This document shows positions 1 to 8,499 of a stretch of DNA of 64,000 nt, in pieces. Positions within the stretch are counted from its first letter, which is position 1. Each line of letters opens with the position of its first letter. This DNA comes from Ureibacillus yapensis (lineage in GTDB: Bacteria; Bacillota; Bacilli; Bacillales_A; Planococcaceae): positions 186,001-250,000 of the forward strand of contig NZ_QWEI01000004.1 in assembly GCF_003515775.1 (NCBI RefSeq). Reading direction: 5' to 3'. The translations under genes were made by a program, and so were the position numbers. Under the pieces are notes generated by a model, which saw only the letters and a program-made list of their open reading frames with translations, made no database searches and was not told the DNA's origin.

Positions 1-2
1 CA

Positions 3-92
3 CAAATGATTGAAAGCATATTTACGAATCTCCATCATATGATTAGTCAAGAGTGGTTCGATACAACGCCAAGTTTCCTAAGGAAATATTAG
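3..92 (+). CDS. C-terminal tail of an upstream gene, possibly urease accessory protein UreD (partial)
   Basis: An open frame enters from the left edge and stops at TAG 90-92, encoding a tail that ends in PSFLRKY. The gene just downstream is a UreH-type nickel transporter. In Bacillus-type urease operons (ureABCEFGD-ureH) the gene before ureH is ureD, so a UreD C-terminus is the likeliest reading. This is inference from context: only about 29 codons are visible and they contain no diagnostic motif. The 46-nt gap to the next start has no terminator, which fits one transcript. Confidence 0.4.
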   Translation, partial: QMIESIFTNLHHMISQEWFDTTPSFLRKY

Positions 93-138
93 GGTCAAGC
101 TTGGAGTCGAACCACGACTAAATTGACGGGGGTTCTAG

Positions 139-846
139 ATGGAGATAACGTTACTTTCTGTGTTGGCACTCGGTTTTCTATTGGGGATCAAGCATGCGAT
201 TGAGCCGGATCATGTGATTGCCGTATCCACGATTGCCAGCAAAAGCAAAAAATTATGGGATGCTTCTCTAGCAGGAGTGTTTTGGGGGATTGGACATACA
301 GCAACACTTTTCACCCTTGGCATCATATTAATTCTCATGAAAGGTGATTTATCCGATAAATGGTCCATGACATTGGAATTTCTTGTCGGGATTATGCTTG
401 TCTATCTAGGTATTACCAGCCTGCTCTCCTCCAAAAAGAATAAACAGCAAGCTCATCTTGAAGAGGAACATCCAGAGAATGAACAGCCAGAGATTGACTA
501 TTTGGAGAATAAGCCAGTAAACAAGAAGGAGCAATCCTATCTAAAATCATTATTCATTGGATTTGTCCATGGACTGGCAGGAAGCGCGGCAATGGTTCTG
601 CTGACCATGAGTACAGTTAACACGGTTTGGCAAGGCAGTTTATATATTTTGATATTTGGCGTTGGGACAACCATCGGGATGCTTGTATTTACAACGATTC
701 TCGGGCTCCCGTTTGTACTTAGCAAGAAACGGCTTACATTAAGCCGAAACCTGATCATGGCCACAGCGATGATCAGTGTGCTATTTGGCGTTTATTATAT
801 GTATAATTTAGGATTTAATGAAGGCTTGTTTAGACTTTGGATGTGA
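139..846 (+). CDS. ureH: Nickel/cobalt transporter, UreH/NicO type
   Basis: This 235-residue polytopic membrane protein probably imports Ni2+ for urease maturation. The N-terminal membrane segment holds HAIEPDH (about residues 19-25), the HX4DH signature that forms the metal path in NiCoT/NicO carriers. A GIGHTATLF motif near residue 50 and FVHGLAGSAA near residue 142 are also typical of the family. About six hydrophobic segments are split by a charged, Glu-rich cytoplasmic loop (residues 104-135). The ATG follows a purine-rich GGGGG site. It lies just after a probable ureD tail, consistent with the last cistron of a urease operon. A hairpin terminator follows. A sulfite exporter of the TauE superfamily is a less likely alternative. 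Confidence 0.75.
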   Translation: MEITLLSVLALGFLLGIKHAIEPDHVIAVSTIASKSKKLWDASLAGVFWGIGHTATLFTLGIILILMKGDLSDKWSMTLEFLVGIMLVYLGITSLLSSKKNKQQAHLEEEHPENEQPEIDYLENKPVNKKEQSYLKSLFIGFVHGLAGSAAMVLLTMSTVNTVWQGSLYILIFGVGTTIGMLVFTTILGLPFVLSKKRLTLSRNLIMATAMISVLFGVYYMYNLGFNEGLFRLWM

Positions 847-861
847 AACTAAAATTGGATG

Positions 862-897
862 AGCTCAATTCCCTGCAGAAAGGGATTGGGCTTTTAT
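862..897 (+). terminator. Intrinsic terminator after the nickel transporter
   Basis: A stem pairs AGCTCAATTCCCT with AGGGATTGGGCT (one wobble, one bulge) and is followed by CTTTTAT. It closes the presumed urease/nickel transcript. Confidence 0.7.
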
Positions 898-1012
898 ATT
901 GCCAAAAAAGAGGTCATATTTATTTACATGAGCAAGCCGTAAGAAATAATTTGTTCATCATTTTTCGAGAATGTTTGGACATCCTATAAATGTATAGCAC
1001 TAAGGAGGAAAA

Positions 1013-1483
1013 ATGATGACGAATCAAAATGGAGAACAAGCAGAGGTAAAGAATTTCGAACTAGAAGACATGCTTTCCGAACACCCTAAACATAAAAGAC
1101 ATGCATTCTCTTTCAGTGTGGATGGAAATGAGTTTAAAGGGCATTTTCACGAAGGTGAAATTGTATGGATGAATCCACACCCACAACAAAAGTATAGTGA
1201 GGAAAAAGTAGCTAAAATCGAAAACACAATCCATGACATAATGATTCAGCGGGGAATCTCGAATCAGCTTAGAGACATTGAAATGACGCAGGCTTTCGAA
1301 GATCGTCTTCACGAGCGTCGCCAAGTAACGCTTAAAGTAGCAGGTCGCGAGTTCAAAGGATTGGTTCACGAAGGAGAAATCAGATGGTTCCATCCTCATC
1401 CGCAGCAAGACCTGCACGATCATCATGTGGAAGCGATTGAAGCAGAGATTCATGAGAAGGTCGCTAAAGAGCCGAATGAATGA
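1013..1483 (+). CDS. Small protein made of two tandem HEGE-type repeats, function unknown
   Basis: A 156-residue soluble protein with a clear internal duplication. Residues about 32-60 (VDGNEFKGHFHEGEIVWMNP, then HPQQ) are repeated near residues 106-133 (VAGREFKGLVHEGEIRWFHP, then HPQQ). Each copy is followed by a charged helix. The beta-strand pattern with FKG...HEGEI.W loosely recalls the short YheE/DUF5342 proteins of bacilli, here as two fused units; that link is uncertain. Both copies are rich in His and Glu, and it sits next to a nickel gene, but metal binding is only speculation. Start: AAGGAGG at about 1002-1008 precedes ATGATG; the first ATG is used. Hairpins follow. Confidence 0.8.
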   Translation: MMTNQNGEQAEVKNFELEDMLSEHPKHKRHAFSFSVDGNEFKGHFHEGEIVWMNPHPQQKYSEEKVAKIENTIHDIMIQRGISNQLRDIEMTQAFEDRLHERRQVTLKVAGREFKGLVHEGEIRWFHPHPQQDLHDHHVEAIEAEIHEKVAKEPNE

Positions 1484-1502
1484 CGGAAAGATTAAAAAAT
1501 GG

Positions 1503-1532
1503 ATAACCTCGTTCCTTTCGGGACGGGGTTAT
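1503..1532 (+). terminator. Hairpin after the HEGE-repeat gene
   Basis: ATAACCTCGTTCC pairs with GGGACGGGGTTAT around a short loop. It lacks a long T-run, so termination may be weak; a stronger terminator lies about 90 nt downstream. Confidence 0.5.
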
Positions 1533-1623
1533 ATAGTTTATGGAATGGAAGTACGGGGAATCTTTGTTATGTAAATGTAGAAGTGTATTTAACTAGATTG
1601 TTACGTGAAAAAATTGATTTTAG

Positions 1624-1655
1624 AAAAGCCCTTGATTCAAGGGTTTTTTATTTTG
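1624..1655 (+). terminator. Intrinsic terminator in the 1484-1862 intergenic stretch
   Basis: AAAGCCCTTGA pairs with TCAAGGGTTTTT and runs into TTTTTATTTT. The rest of the 379-nt gap holds the promoter region of the following c-di-GMP gene and no convincing gene. Confidence 0.75.
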
Positions 1656-1738
1656 TATGAAAGAAGTCGCTTGAATCACCTGTCGATTAGTAAAAAATGC
1701 GTGTTTACGATTTTAAAACTAAGAGGGTCTTTAGTCAT

Positions 1739-1769
1739 TTATTCTGTCGATATTAAATATTATTCTGTC
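1739..1769 (+). promoter_or_regulatory. Two direct TTATTCTGTC repeats spaced 21 bp, upstream of the c-di-GMP gene
   Basis: TTATTCTGTC occurs at 1739-1748 and 1760-1769, exactly 21 bp apart (two helical turns). The downstream edges TGTCGAT and TGTCAAA each match the Spo0A box TGTCGAA at 6 of 7 positions. A TATAAT lies at 1801-1806. Regulatory function is inferred. Confidence 0.35.
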
Positions 1770-1862
1770 AAAAATGATTCTTTCCTGTTAATTTTGGTAA
1801 TATAATAGGTAGCTTAATTAATTGCTAGGGGACTTTAATTTAAATACTAAGGAGTTTACTAT

Positions 1863-4382
1863 ATGACGAAGCATAATGTTGAGGATACTTTTTATCGTTC
1901 ATTGTTTGAACATAATCCGGATATCGTCCTTTATTTAGATAGGGAAGGAGTTATTGCAAAAGCTCATCAAAATCTGTCCAGGATAATGGGATATTCAGTT
2001 GAGGACGTTTCTGTTGTCCCTCTGATTAATTATTTACCGATGCACGAACAGGATAGATACCGAAAAAACTTCTTGGACGTTCTGAATGGGGATCCAAAAA
2101 GTATGGAAACTCTCTTTATACATTCCGACGGGAAGCACATCCCAATTAATATGGTACTGATTCCGGCAATTGTTGAAGGACAAGTTACGGGTGTTTTCGT
2201 TATCATAAAAGATCAATCGGAACTGCAAAGTATTGAAAGCAGTTTACTTGAATCCGAGTTGAAATTTAAAGGAATTGTGGAGGAAGCTTTGGTAGGGGTT
2301 TATATTTTAAAGGATACCCATCTCTTATATGCCAACCCGCACTATTTTCAACTTCTTGGAAAAAGTTCAGCCAGCTATTTGAACATACTCGATTATGTTC
2401 ATCCAGAGGATCGAAATGAAGTTTTATCCGCCTTTGCGTCTTTAAAAGAAGGCGAAAAAGGATTAACGCATTATGCCCGGGTCATTCGGGAAGATGGAAA
2501 TGAGATTAAGGTGGAAGCACATTCCAAATTACTCCTGATAGACAAAGAACCAATCATTATGGGAACAATCATTGATATTACGGAAAGGGAAGAGAACTGG
2601 AAAAAAATCAATTTTCTCGCTTACTATGATCAATTGACAGAGCTGCCAAATCGAAAGTCCTTCGAAGAGAGCCTGGAAAAGGAAGTCGTCATTGCTAAAA
2701 CATTAGATCAAAGGCTTGCCATCATGTATCTTGATTTGGATCGATTTAAATCGATAAATGACACATTCGGACATCGTGTCGGGGATGAGCTGCTAATTGC
2801 GATTTCTAAGCGTCTTCAAGAAGTACTGGGCGATGGGCACCGACTCTTCCGAATCAGTGGAGATGAGTTTGCCATTATTTCACCTGACTGTAAAACAATC
2901 AACAAGGTAATAGAGATGGCAAACCAATTGATTAGTTCCATGAAAGAACAATTCTTGGTGGGTTCACTTAGACTTTTTATGACAACAAGCATTGGCATCA
3001 GTCTTTTCCCCGCTGATGGGGAAGATACCATCTCCCTCATGAAAAATGCGGATGCCGCGCTGCATATCGCCAAAAGCGAAGGGAAAAATAATTTTAGAGT
3101 CTATTCTTCCACCATGGATATTCGGACATTTAGAACCTTTAAGTTAGGGGCCGACATCCGTTCAGCGCTTGAGAACAATCAATTGGAGTACTACTTTCAG
3201 CCAAAGGTAAGCACGGAGGATTATAAAATCATAGGGGCAGAAGCCCTCATCAGATGGAATCATCCGGAGTGGGGAGTGTTATCTCCAAATGAGTTCATTT
3301 CCATTATTGAAGAACAGGGATTAACAGCTGAAGTGGGCAAAAAAATGAACTGGAAGGTAGCGAAGCAAATTAAAGTCTGGCATGAGATGGGGCTTCCGAA
3401 AATACCCATTTCCGTGAATTTATCAGCCAAACGATTTCTGGATCAAAACCTGGTACCGAACTTCCAGGAGATTTTGGCTGACACCGGACTGGACCCGCAG
3501 TTTTTGGAAATTGAAATTACCGAAACATCCATGCTGGAAAACGAGGAAATTGTTTTGGAAACCTTAACGAATCTCATTAAAACGGGAATAACGATCTCTT
3601 TGGATGACTTTGGCACAGGATACTCATCGCTTTCTTATTTAACCAAGTTTAAAAATTATATTGATACCTTAAAATTGGACCGTTCTTTTATTACCCATTT
3701 AAGCTCCGATGAAGAGAATGAATCGAACTTTATCACTCAAACCATCATTAAGGTGGCAGAAAGAATGAAGATGAGCTTTGTGGCAGAAGGGGTCGAAACG
3801 TATGAGCAATTCTATCTCTTAAAGGAGATGGGATGCAAGATTGTGCAGGGATATTTGTTTTCAAAGCCACTGCCGGCCAGCGAATTTGAAGAAGTACTAA
3901 AGAAGGGGACCATTAATATCCCCCATGATCATGAATTGGAGCAACAAATGGTAGAGGAAAGAAGAAAAGATTTCAGAGTACCTCTTGATTATCCGTTGAG
4001 TAGCTCAATGACTCTTTCACGGATTAATGGACGTAAAGTAGAGGTAGGAAAAACGGTCGTATTAATCGAGAGCCTAGGTATCGGGGGTCTTCGCTTTTTA
4101 ACGGATTTAAGACTGACGGTAAATCCCAATATTATTTATAGTTTCGAGATAGTTTTATTCGGTGAGACCATTAAACTACTAGGCTCCATTATATGGATGG
4201 AGGAAATCAAACCGGATATCTATCAATATGGATTGGAATATGCCATTGATGAAAATGAACGCGCCGAGATAACGCCGATATTGGACAAACTTGCTTCAGA
4301 ACTTCGCAAGGACCCTGTACTGCCTGACTGTAGTTTTGTGACAGAGGATCGTTATACCTTTATAGAGAAATTGAGACAATAA
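1863..4382 (+). CDS. PAS-PAS-GGDEF-EAL-PilZ c-di-GMP turnover protein
   Basis: An 839-residue cytoplasmic signalling protein that should make and/or degrade cyclic di-GMP in response to an N-terminal sensor. Order: PAS 1 (about 10-120), PAS 2 (130-245), GGDEF (250-415), EAL (425-670), PilZ-like domain (about 695-825). The GGDEF signature reads RISGDEF, a common and potentially active variant. The EAL domain keeps EALIRWNHP, ITETSML, DDFGTGYSSL, KLDRSF and AEGVET, so phosphodiesterase activity is likely. The PilZ arginine motif RKDFR is present, but the second motif is degenerate (LGIGGLRF). No membrane segments are seen. AAGGAG precedes the ATG. It is monocistronic, with two terminators after it. 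Confidence 0.9.
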   Translation: MTKHNVEDTFYRSLFEHNPDIVLYLDREGVIAKAHQNLSRIMGYSVEDVSVVPLINYLPMHEQDRYRKNFLDVLNGDPKSMETLFIHSDGKHIPINMVLIPAIVEGQVTGVFVIIKDQSELQSIESSLLESELKFKGIVEEALVGVYILKDTHLLYANPHYFQLLGKSSASYLNILDYVHPEDRNEVLSAFASLKEGEKGLTHYARVIREDGNEIKVEAHSKLLLIDKEPIIMGTIIDITEREENWKKINFLAYYDQLTELPNRKSFEESLEKEVVIAKTLDQRLAIMYLDLDRFKSINDTFGHRVGDELLIAISKRLQEVLGDGHRLFRISGDEFAIISPDCKTINKVIEMANQLISSMKEQFLVGSLRLFMTTSIGISLFPADGEDTISLMKNADAALHIAKSEGKNNFRVYSSTMDIRTFRTFKLGADIRSALENNQLEYYFQPKVSTEDYKIIGAEALIRWNHPEWGVLSPNEFISIIEEQGLTAEVGKKMNWKVAKQIKVWHEMGLPKIPISVNLSAKRFLDQNLVPNFQEILADTGLDPQFLEIEITETSMLENEEIVLETLTNLIKTGITISLDDFGTGYSSLSYLTKFKNYIDTLKLDRSFITHLSSDEENESNFITQTIIKVAERMKMSFVAEGVETYEQFYLLKEMGCKIVQGYLFSKPLPASEFEEVLKKGTINIPHDHELEQQMVEERRKDFRVPLDYPLSSSMTLSRINGRKVEVGKTVVLIESLGIGGLRFLTDLRLTVNPNIIYSFEIVLFGETIKLLGSIIWMEEIKPDIYQYGLEYAIDENERAEITPILDKLASELRKDPVLPDCSFVTEDRYTFIEKLRQ

Positions 4383-4435
4383 TTAAATCGTTACTATTAT
4401 ATGAAAAGTACTTATAAATCGAGACGTGCCAAGCG

Positions 4436-4470
4436 AGCCATACCAATTTATTTGGATGGCTTTTTGTTTT
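4436..4470 (+). terminator. Intrinsic terminator after the c-di-GMP gene
   Basis: AGCCATACCAA pairs with TTGGATGGCT and is followed by TTTTTGTTTTTG. Confidence 0.8.
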
Positions 4471-4488
4471 TGTTGCTTTTTTATGAAC

Positions 4489-4525
4489 AGGCGTTGATCC
4501 AACAGGGATTAACGCCTATTTTGTT
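4489..4525 (+). terminator. Second hairpin terminator in the 4383-4838 gap
   Basis: AGGCGTTGATCC pairs with GGGATTAACGCCT and is followed by ATTTTGTT. It insulates the downstream ABC operon from the c-di-GMP gene. Confidence 0.6.
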
Positions 4526-4606
4526 ATCCTGGCATATTAATTATTAAGGAATATTACTCGAAATTAATATTTAGTTTACAAACCTTAACCATTTGAAAAC
4601 GTCTGG

Positions 4607-4695
4607 TTTACATTTGCTTGTTAGATTATTAAATGTAATCAAACACAAAACAAAACGAACCAAAAACAAAACAAAAATTTACCAAGTGTTTGATT
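4607..4695 (+). promoter_or_regulatory. Promoter and probable operator of the phosphodiesterase/ABC operon
   Basis: TTTACA (4607-4612) and TAAATG (4630-4635) at 17-bp spacing form a possible promoter. Just downstream, AATCAAACAC (4637-4646) and GTGTTTGATT (4686-4695) are perfect 10-bp inverted arms around an A/C-rich tract with repeated CAAAAC units. The operon carries its own DeoR-type repressor gene, whose family binds repeated elements of this kind, so this is the best candidate operator. The protein-DNA link is inference. Confidence 0.45.
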
Positions 4696-4838
4696 AAGAA
4701 ATAGCGATACTGTTTTCATCAAAGATCTACTACGGGGGTGCAAGATCACTAGTTAAGAATGATATGCGGTGTTGATCGATCAATTCAGGAAATTAATCCG
4801 ATTAAAATAAAACTTTAAATGTAGGGAGAAAACAAATT

Positions 4839-5930
4839 ATGAAACTAACAAAATTAAAAACGATAGCTGGTTTAGGTATGATCTCATTGGCTTTAGCTGG
4901 ATGTGGAACAGATTCAGAAAACAACGCTGCATCCACTGTAAATGAAAATGATTCGTTGGAGACGATTACGGAAAAAGCAAAAACTGAAGGTGAAATTGCA
5001 AGTGTGGGAATGCCTGATACATGGGCGAACTGGGAAGAAACTTGGGATGAAATCGAAACGGAATATGGCATTACACAGTCCGATACAGATATGTCCAGCG
5101 CGGAAGAATTGGCGAAATTTGAATCCGAAGGCGAAAACGGGACGGCGGATATTGGGGATGTTGGCATTAACTTCGGTCCGTTAGCCGAACAAAAAGGCTT
5201 AACGCTTCCATACAAAACAACTTATTGGGATGAAATTCCGGAATGGGCGAAAGACGATAACGGTGATTGGTTATTAAGTTATACAGGAACAATTGCTTTT
5301 ATTACGGACAAGCAAAATGTAGATCAAGCGCCAACTTCATGGGAAGAGCTGGCAAACGGCGACTATAACGTTTCTGTCGGGGACGTAATGAAAGCAACGC
5401 AAGCGCAATTCGGCGTCTTGGCTGCTGCCATTGCAAACGGCGGAGATGAAGGAAATATCCAGCCGGGAATCGATTATTTCAAAGAACTTGCAACGGACGG
5501 CCGTTTGACTTCAGCGGAAGCCAATATCGCCAACCTGGAAAAAGGTGAAATTGATGTTGCGATCGTTTGGGACTTCAATGGCTTGAACTATCGTGATCAA
5601 ATTGACGCAGAACGTTTTGACGTGACAATCCCGACAGATGGTACGGTCATGAGCGGTTATACAACGGTTATTAACAAAAACGCTCCGCACCCGAATGCTG
5701 CGAAACTGGCAAGAGAATATATCTTATCTGATGAAGGGCAAATCAATTTAGCAAAAGGCTATGCTCGTCCAATCCGTGATGTTGAGCTGCCTGAAGAAGT
5801 GCAAGCAAAATTATTGCCGGACGAAGCTTACAGCAATGTCAGCCAAGTAGAAGACCATAAAGCTTGGGATCAAACGGCTGTTCAATTACCGCAATTATGG
5901 CAACAAGAGGTGCTAGTCAATGCTCAATAA
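4839..5930 (+). CDS. ABC transporter substrate-binding lipoprotein
   Basis: A 363-residue extracellular solute receptor of the iron/polyamine/2-aminoethylphosphonate class (SBP_bac family fold). The signal peptide ends in a lipobox (LALAGC), so the mature protein is lipid-anchored at Cys22. The body shows cluster features such as SYTGTIAFITDKQNV, TSWEEL and DVAIVWDFNG. It is the first gene of a seven-gene operon; its stop overlaps the next start by 11 nt. Because the next gene is a phosphodiesterase-like hydrolase and the last is a PHP phosphoesterase, the ligand is probably a phosphorylated organic molecule (phosphonate, phosphodiester or sugar phosphate). The ligand itself is not determined by the sequence. 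GGGAG precedes the ATG. Confidence 0.8.
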   Translation: MKLTKLKTIAGLGMISLALAGCGTDSENNAASTVNENDSLETITEKAKTEGEIASVGMPDTWANWEETWDEIETEYGITQSDTDMSSAEELAKFESEGENGTADIGDVGINFGPLAEQKGLTLPYKTTYWDEIPEWAKDDNGDWLLSYTGTIAFITDKQNVDQAPTSWEELANGDYNVSVGDVMKATQAQFGVLAAAIANGGDEGNIQPGIDYFKELATDGRLTSAEANIANLEKGEIDVAIVWDFNGLNYRDQIDAERFDVTIPTDGTVMSGYTTVINKNAPHPNAAKLAREYILSDEGQINLAKGYARPIRDVELPEEVQAKLLPDEAYSNVSQVEDHKAWDQTAVQLPQLWQQEVLVNAQ

Positions 5931-6777
5931 AAAAGTAATCATGATCACACTGGATGGCTGTCGCTATGACATCGCCATCCAGACACTAGGAATTTTAAAT
6001 CATTTTGTCGAGAAAAAATTGGCAAGCCGTTTTAAAGTGCTATCCGAAACACCAAGCAACTCCAGACCTTTATATGAGGTTCTATTAACGGGTGTGCCTA
6101 CGTATGAAAACGGGATTTATACAAACTATTCGGTACAACGCTCCAAGGAACAAAGTATTTTTTCGTTGGCAAAAGAAGCTGGAAAAACGACTGCAGCCGC
6201 CGCTTATCATTGGGTGAGCGAGCTTTACAACCGGGCGCCGTTTTCCATGTTTGAAGACCGTATCCAGCATGACGAAACAAAAAATATCCAGCATGGGATT
6301 TTTTATTCGGATGACACGTATCCTGATTCTCATTTATTTCAGGATGCACATCACTTAATCAACAATCATCAACCTGATTTTATGTATATCCATTCCATGA
6401 ACATCGATGATACAGGCCATAAATTTACCGGAAATTCGATTGAATACCGCCGTGCGGTCAATAAGATCGATACGATTTTAGGCGTATATCTCCCGCTTTG
6501 GCTGGAAATGGGCTATCAAATAGTAGTTACCTCCGACCACGGGATGGATGATTTCGGGAACCATGGGGGTACGCTGCCTGAGCATCGGGAAGTACCATTG
6601 TTTATTCTTTCCGATTGCATCCCTCCGCATATTGGAACAAAAGTAATTGAGCAGCTGCAGTTGGCTCCGCTGGTTTGCCATATGCTTGGCATCGAGAAAG
6701 GGCAAAAGATGCAGGAAATTGATTGGGAAGACCTAACAGATGGGGTGATTGTGCTTGAAGAGCAGAAAATCAATTAA
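5920..6777 (+). CDS. Alkaline-phosphatase-superfamily phosphodiesterase (nucleotide pyrophosphatase type)
   Basis: A 285-residue hydrolase of the type I phosphodiesterase/nucleotide pyrophosphatase family, which also includes phosphonoacetate hydrolase. Visible metal-site and nucleophile motifs in order: LDGCRYD near the N-terminus (Asp ligand), SNSRPLYEVLLTG (Ser nucleophile region), DDTGHKF (Asp/His ligands), TSDHGM (Asp-His) and PEHREVPLF (His). There is no signal peptide, so it acts in the cytoplasm on the imported compound. It is translationally coupled inside an ABC transporter operon (overlaps of 11 nt upstream and about 23 nt downstream), which ties the substrate to the importer. The exact substrate is unknown. 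Confidence 0.8.
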   Translation: MLNKKVIMITLDGCRYDIAIQTLGILNHFVEKKLASRFKVLSETPSNSRPLYEVLLTGVPTYENGIYTNYSVQRSKEQSIFSLAKEAGKTTAAAAYHWVSELYNRAPFSMFEDRIQHDETKNIQHGIFYSDDTYPDSHLFQDAHHLINNHQPDFMYIHSMNIDDTGHKFTGNSIEYRRAVNKIDTILGVYLPLWLEMGYQIVVTSDHGMDDFGNHGGTLPEHREVPLFILSDCIPPHIGTKVIEQLQLAPLVCHMLGIEKGQKMQEIDWEDLTDGVIVLEEQKIN

Positions 6778-7603
6778 AAGCGTATTTTTGCTGGTTCCAT
6801 TTTTCCTGATTGCGATTTTGTTTTTGGTTGTCCCGATGGTTTTAATGGTAACGTCCAGTTTTACAAGTGAATCCACGGGAACTTTTACTTTCGATAATTA
6901 TGTAGAAGTGCTGACGAATCCATTTTATTCGCAATCCTTTGTCAATAGCGGAATGATTTCTCTCTTTTCCGCTGTCGCAGGTATTGTTTTGGCAATCTTT
7001 GTTTCTTATGCCATGACGAATCTTCCTGAAAAAATCCAGGATAAATTGACAGTATATATTAATCTGGCAGCAAATTTTGCCGGGGTACCATTGGCTTTTG
7101 CTTTTATCATCTTACTAGGGAATTCAGGGGTCTTTACCCTCTTTATTGAAAACTTAAACCTGCCATTTCTGAGTGACTTTAATCTTTATTCTTGGCAAGG
7201 GTTGGCGATTACCTACCTTTATTTCCAAATCCCTTTAGGCATTCTTTTTATCTATCCATCTTTGAAAAAAATCAGAAAAGAATGGAAGGAAGCGGCATTC
7301 ATGCTGGGTGCTTCCCACTGGACGTATTGGAGAAAAGTCGGTTTGCCAAGTATTATGCCAAGCATTGCCGGAACGTTCGTGATCATGTTTGCGAATGGGA
7401 TGGGGACTTATGAAACAGCGTATGCCTTGACCGGCAGCAACGTGAACTTGGTGACAATCCAGATTGCTGCGCTTGTATCCGGTGACATCTATGCACGCCC
7501 GATTATCGGTAGTACGCTGGCCGTGATTTTTGCCATCATCATGATTGCGATCCTCTTTGTATCGCAAATGCTTCTGAAGAAGGTGAGGAAAGATTTAGCA
7601 TGA
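6755..7603 (+). CDS. ABC transporter permease (first subunit)
   Basis: An inner-membrane permease of about 282 residues with six predicted membrane segments. The EAA cytoplasmic loop, needed for docking the ATPase, is seen as EWKEAAFMLGASHWTYWRKV. I chose the TTG at 6755 (MKSRKSIKSV), which sits 6-7 nt after GGGGTG; a TTG at 6749 is also open but badly spaced. The start lies inside the end of the phosphodiesterase gene and the stop overlaps the next permease by 4 nt (ATGA), so the operon is translationally coupled. The family is the spermidine/putrescine-AEP-iron type of binding-protein-dependent permease. Confidence 0.85.
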   Translation: MKSRKSIKSVFLLVPFFLIAILFLVVPMVLMVTSSFTSESTGTFTFDNYVEVLTNPFYSQSFVNSGMISLFSAVAGIVLAIFVSYAMTNLPEKIQDKLTVYINLAANFAGVPLAFAFIILLGNSGVFTLFIENLNLPFLSDFNLYSWQGLAITYLYFQIPLGILFIYPSLKKIRKEWKEAAFMLGASHWTYWRKVGLPSIMPSIAGTFVIMFANGMGTYETAYALTGSNVNLVTIQIAALVSGDIYARPIIGSTLAVIFAIIMIAILFVSQMLLKKVRKDLA

Positions 7604-8499
7604 GAACGAAGAAACGACATTTTGGCAGCTATTTGATACTCGCGATTTTTGGATTATATATGATTTTTCCGTTTGTCTCCACATTCTTTTATGCAACATC
7701 TACTAAGTGGTCCAATACGATTTTTCCTGAAGACTTTACGCTCCAATGGTTTATTGGACTGATGCAGGATCCAAATTTTATTTCCGCTGTCCTGAGATCA
7801 ATCACCCTGACGCTTACAGCATTGGCGGTTGTTCTGATTGTGATGGTCCCTACGGTATTTCTAGTATATATGTACTTTCCTAGAGTGGATCAGTTTATGA
7901 AAGGGCTTGTATTGATGCCGTATGCAATCCCGGGTGTAATTTTGGCAACCGGTTTGCTGAGAATGTATTCTGGTGCGGCCATCCCAATGTATGCCGTATT
8001 GGTTGGGGGATTATTTATCGGTTCACTGCCGTTTATGTACCAGGGGGTTCGAAATAGTTTAGAAAGTCTTCAAACGAAAAAATTAATGGAAGCAGCCGAA
8101 ATTTTGGGTGCAAACAAGTTTACTTCTTTTATGAAAATCATCTTGCCCAATATTCGGTTAGGCTTGTTGGTTACGACGTTATTAATCTTCTCCAGTTTTT
8201 TCGGAGAATTTGTGTTGACGAATTTATTGATTGGCGGCAGATATGAAACCATCCGCATTTATATGCTGAGAAGAATGAACGAAAACGGCCATTTGGCAAG
8301 TGCCGTTATGGTCGCGTACTTTATGTTATTAATGATTATCAGCTTGGTGATTACGTATTTAACTTCTTCAAAAAGAGGAGCAAGAAAAAATAAACTAAAA
8401 CCAGTTCGAAATGCCGGCACGATGCCGCTTACTCCAAAATTGGAAACCGTATCAATATCCAACGCACAAGTCAACAAAGAAGAGAGGCAGAAACTATGA
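7600..8499 (+). CDS. ABC transporter permease (second subunit)
   Basis: A 299-residue permease with six hydrophobic segments and an EAA loop seen as LMEAAEILGANKFTSFMKII. It should pair with the preceding permease to form the channel heterodimer. The last 40 residues (after about 255) are hydrophilic and unlike the family core. It overlaps both neighbours by 4 nt (ATGA), so stoichiometric translation is likely. The start ATG at 7600 lies within the preceding stop. Confidence 0.85.
   Translation: MRTKKRHFGSYLILAIFGLYMIFPFVSTFFYATSTKWSNTIFPEDFTLQWFIGLMQDPNFISAVLRSITLTLTALAVVLIVMVPTVFLVYMYFPRVDQFMKGLVLMPYAIPGVILATGLLRMYSGAAIPMYAVLVGGLFIGSLPFMYQGVRNSLESLQTKKLMEAAEILGANKFTSFMKIILPNIRLGLLVTTLLIFSSFFGEFVLTNLLIGGRYETIRIYMLRRMNENGHLASAVMVAYFMLLMIISLVITYLTSSKRGARKNKLKPVRNAGTMPLTPKLETVSISNAQVNKEERQKL

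Noticed and set aside
1605-1805. 66-codon open frame on the plus strand
   Set aside because: It starts inside an intrinsic terminator, has no ribosome site and overlaps the promoter region of the next gene; composition is not protein-like.
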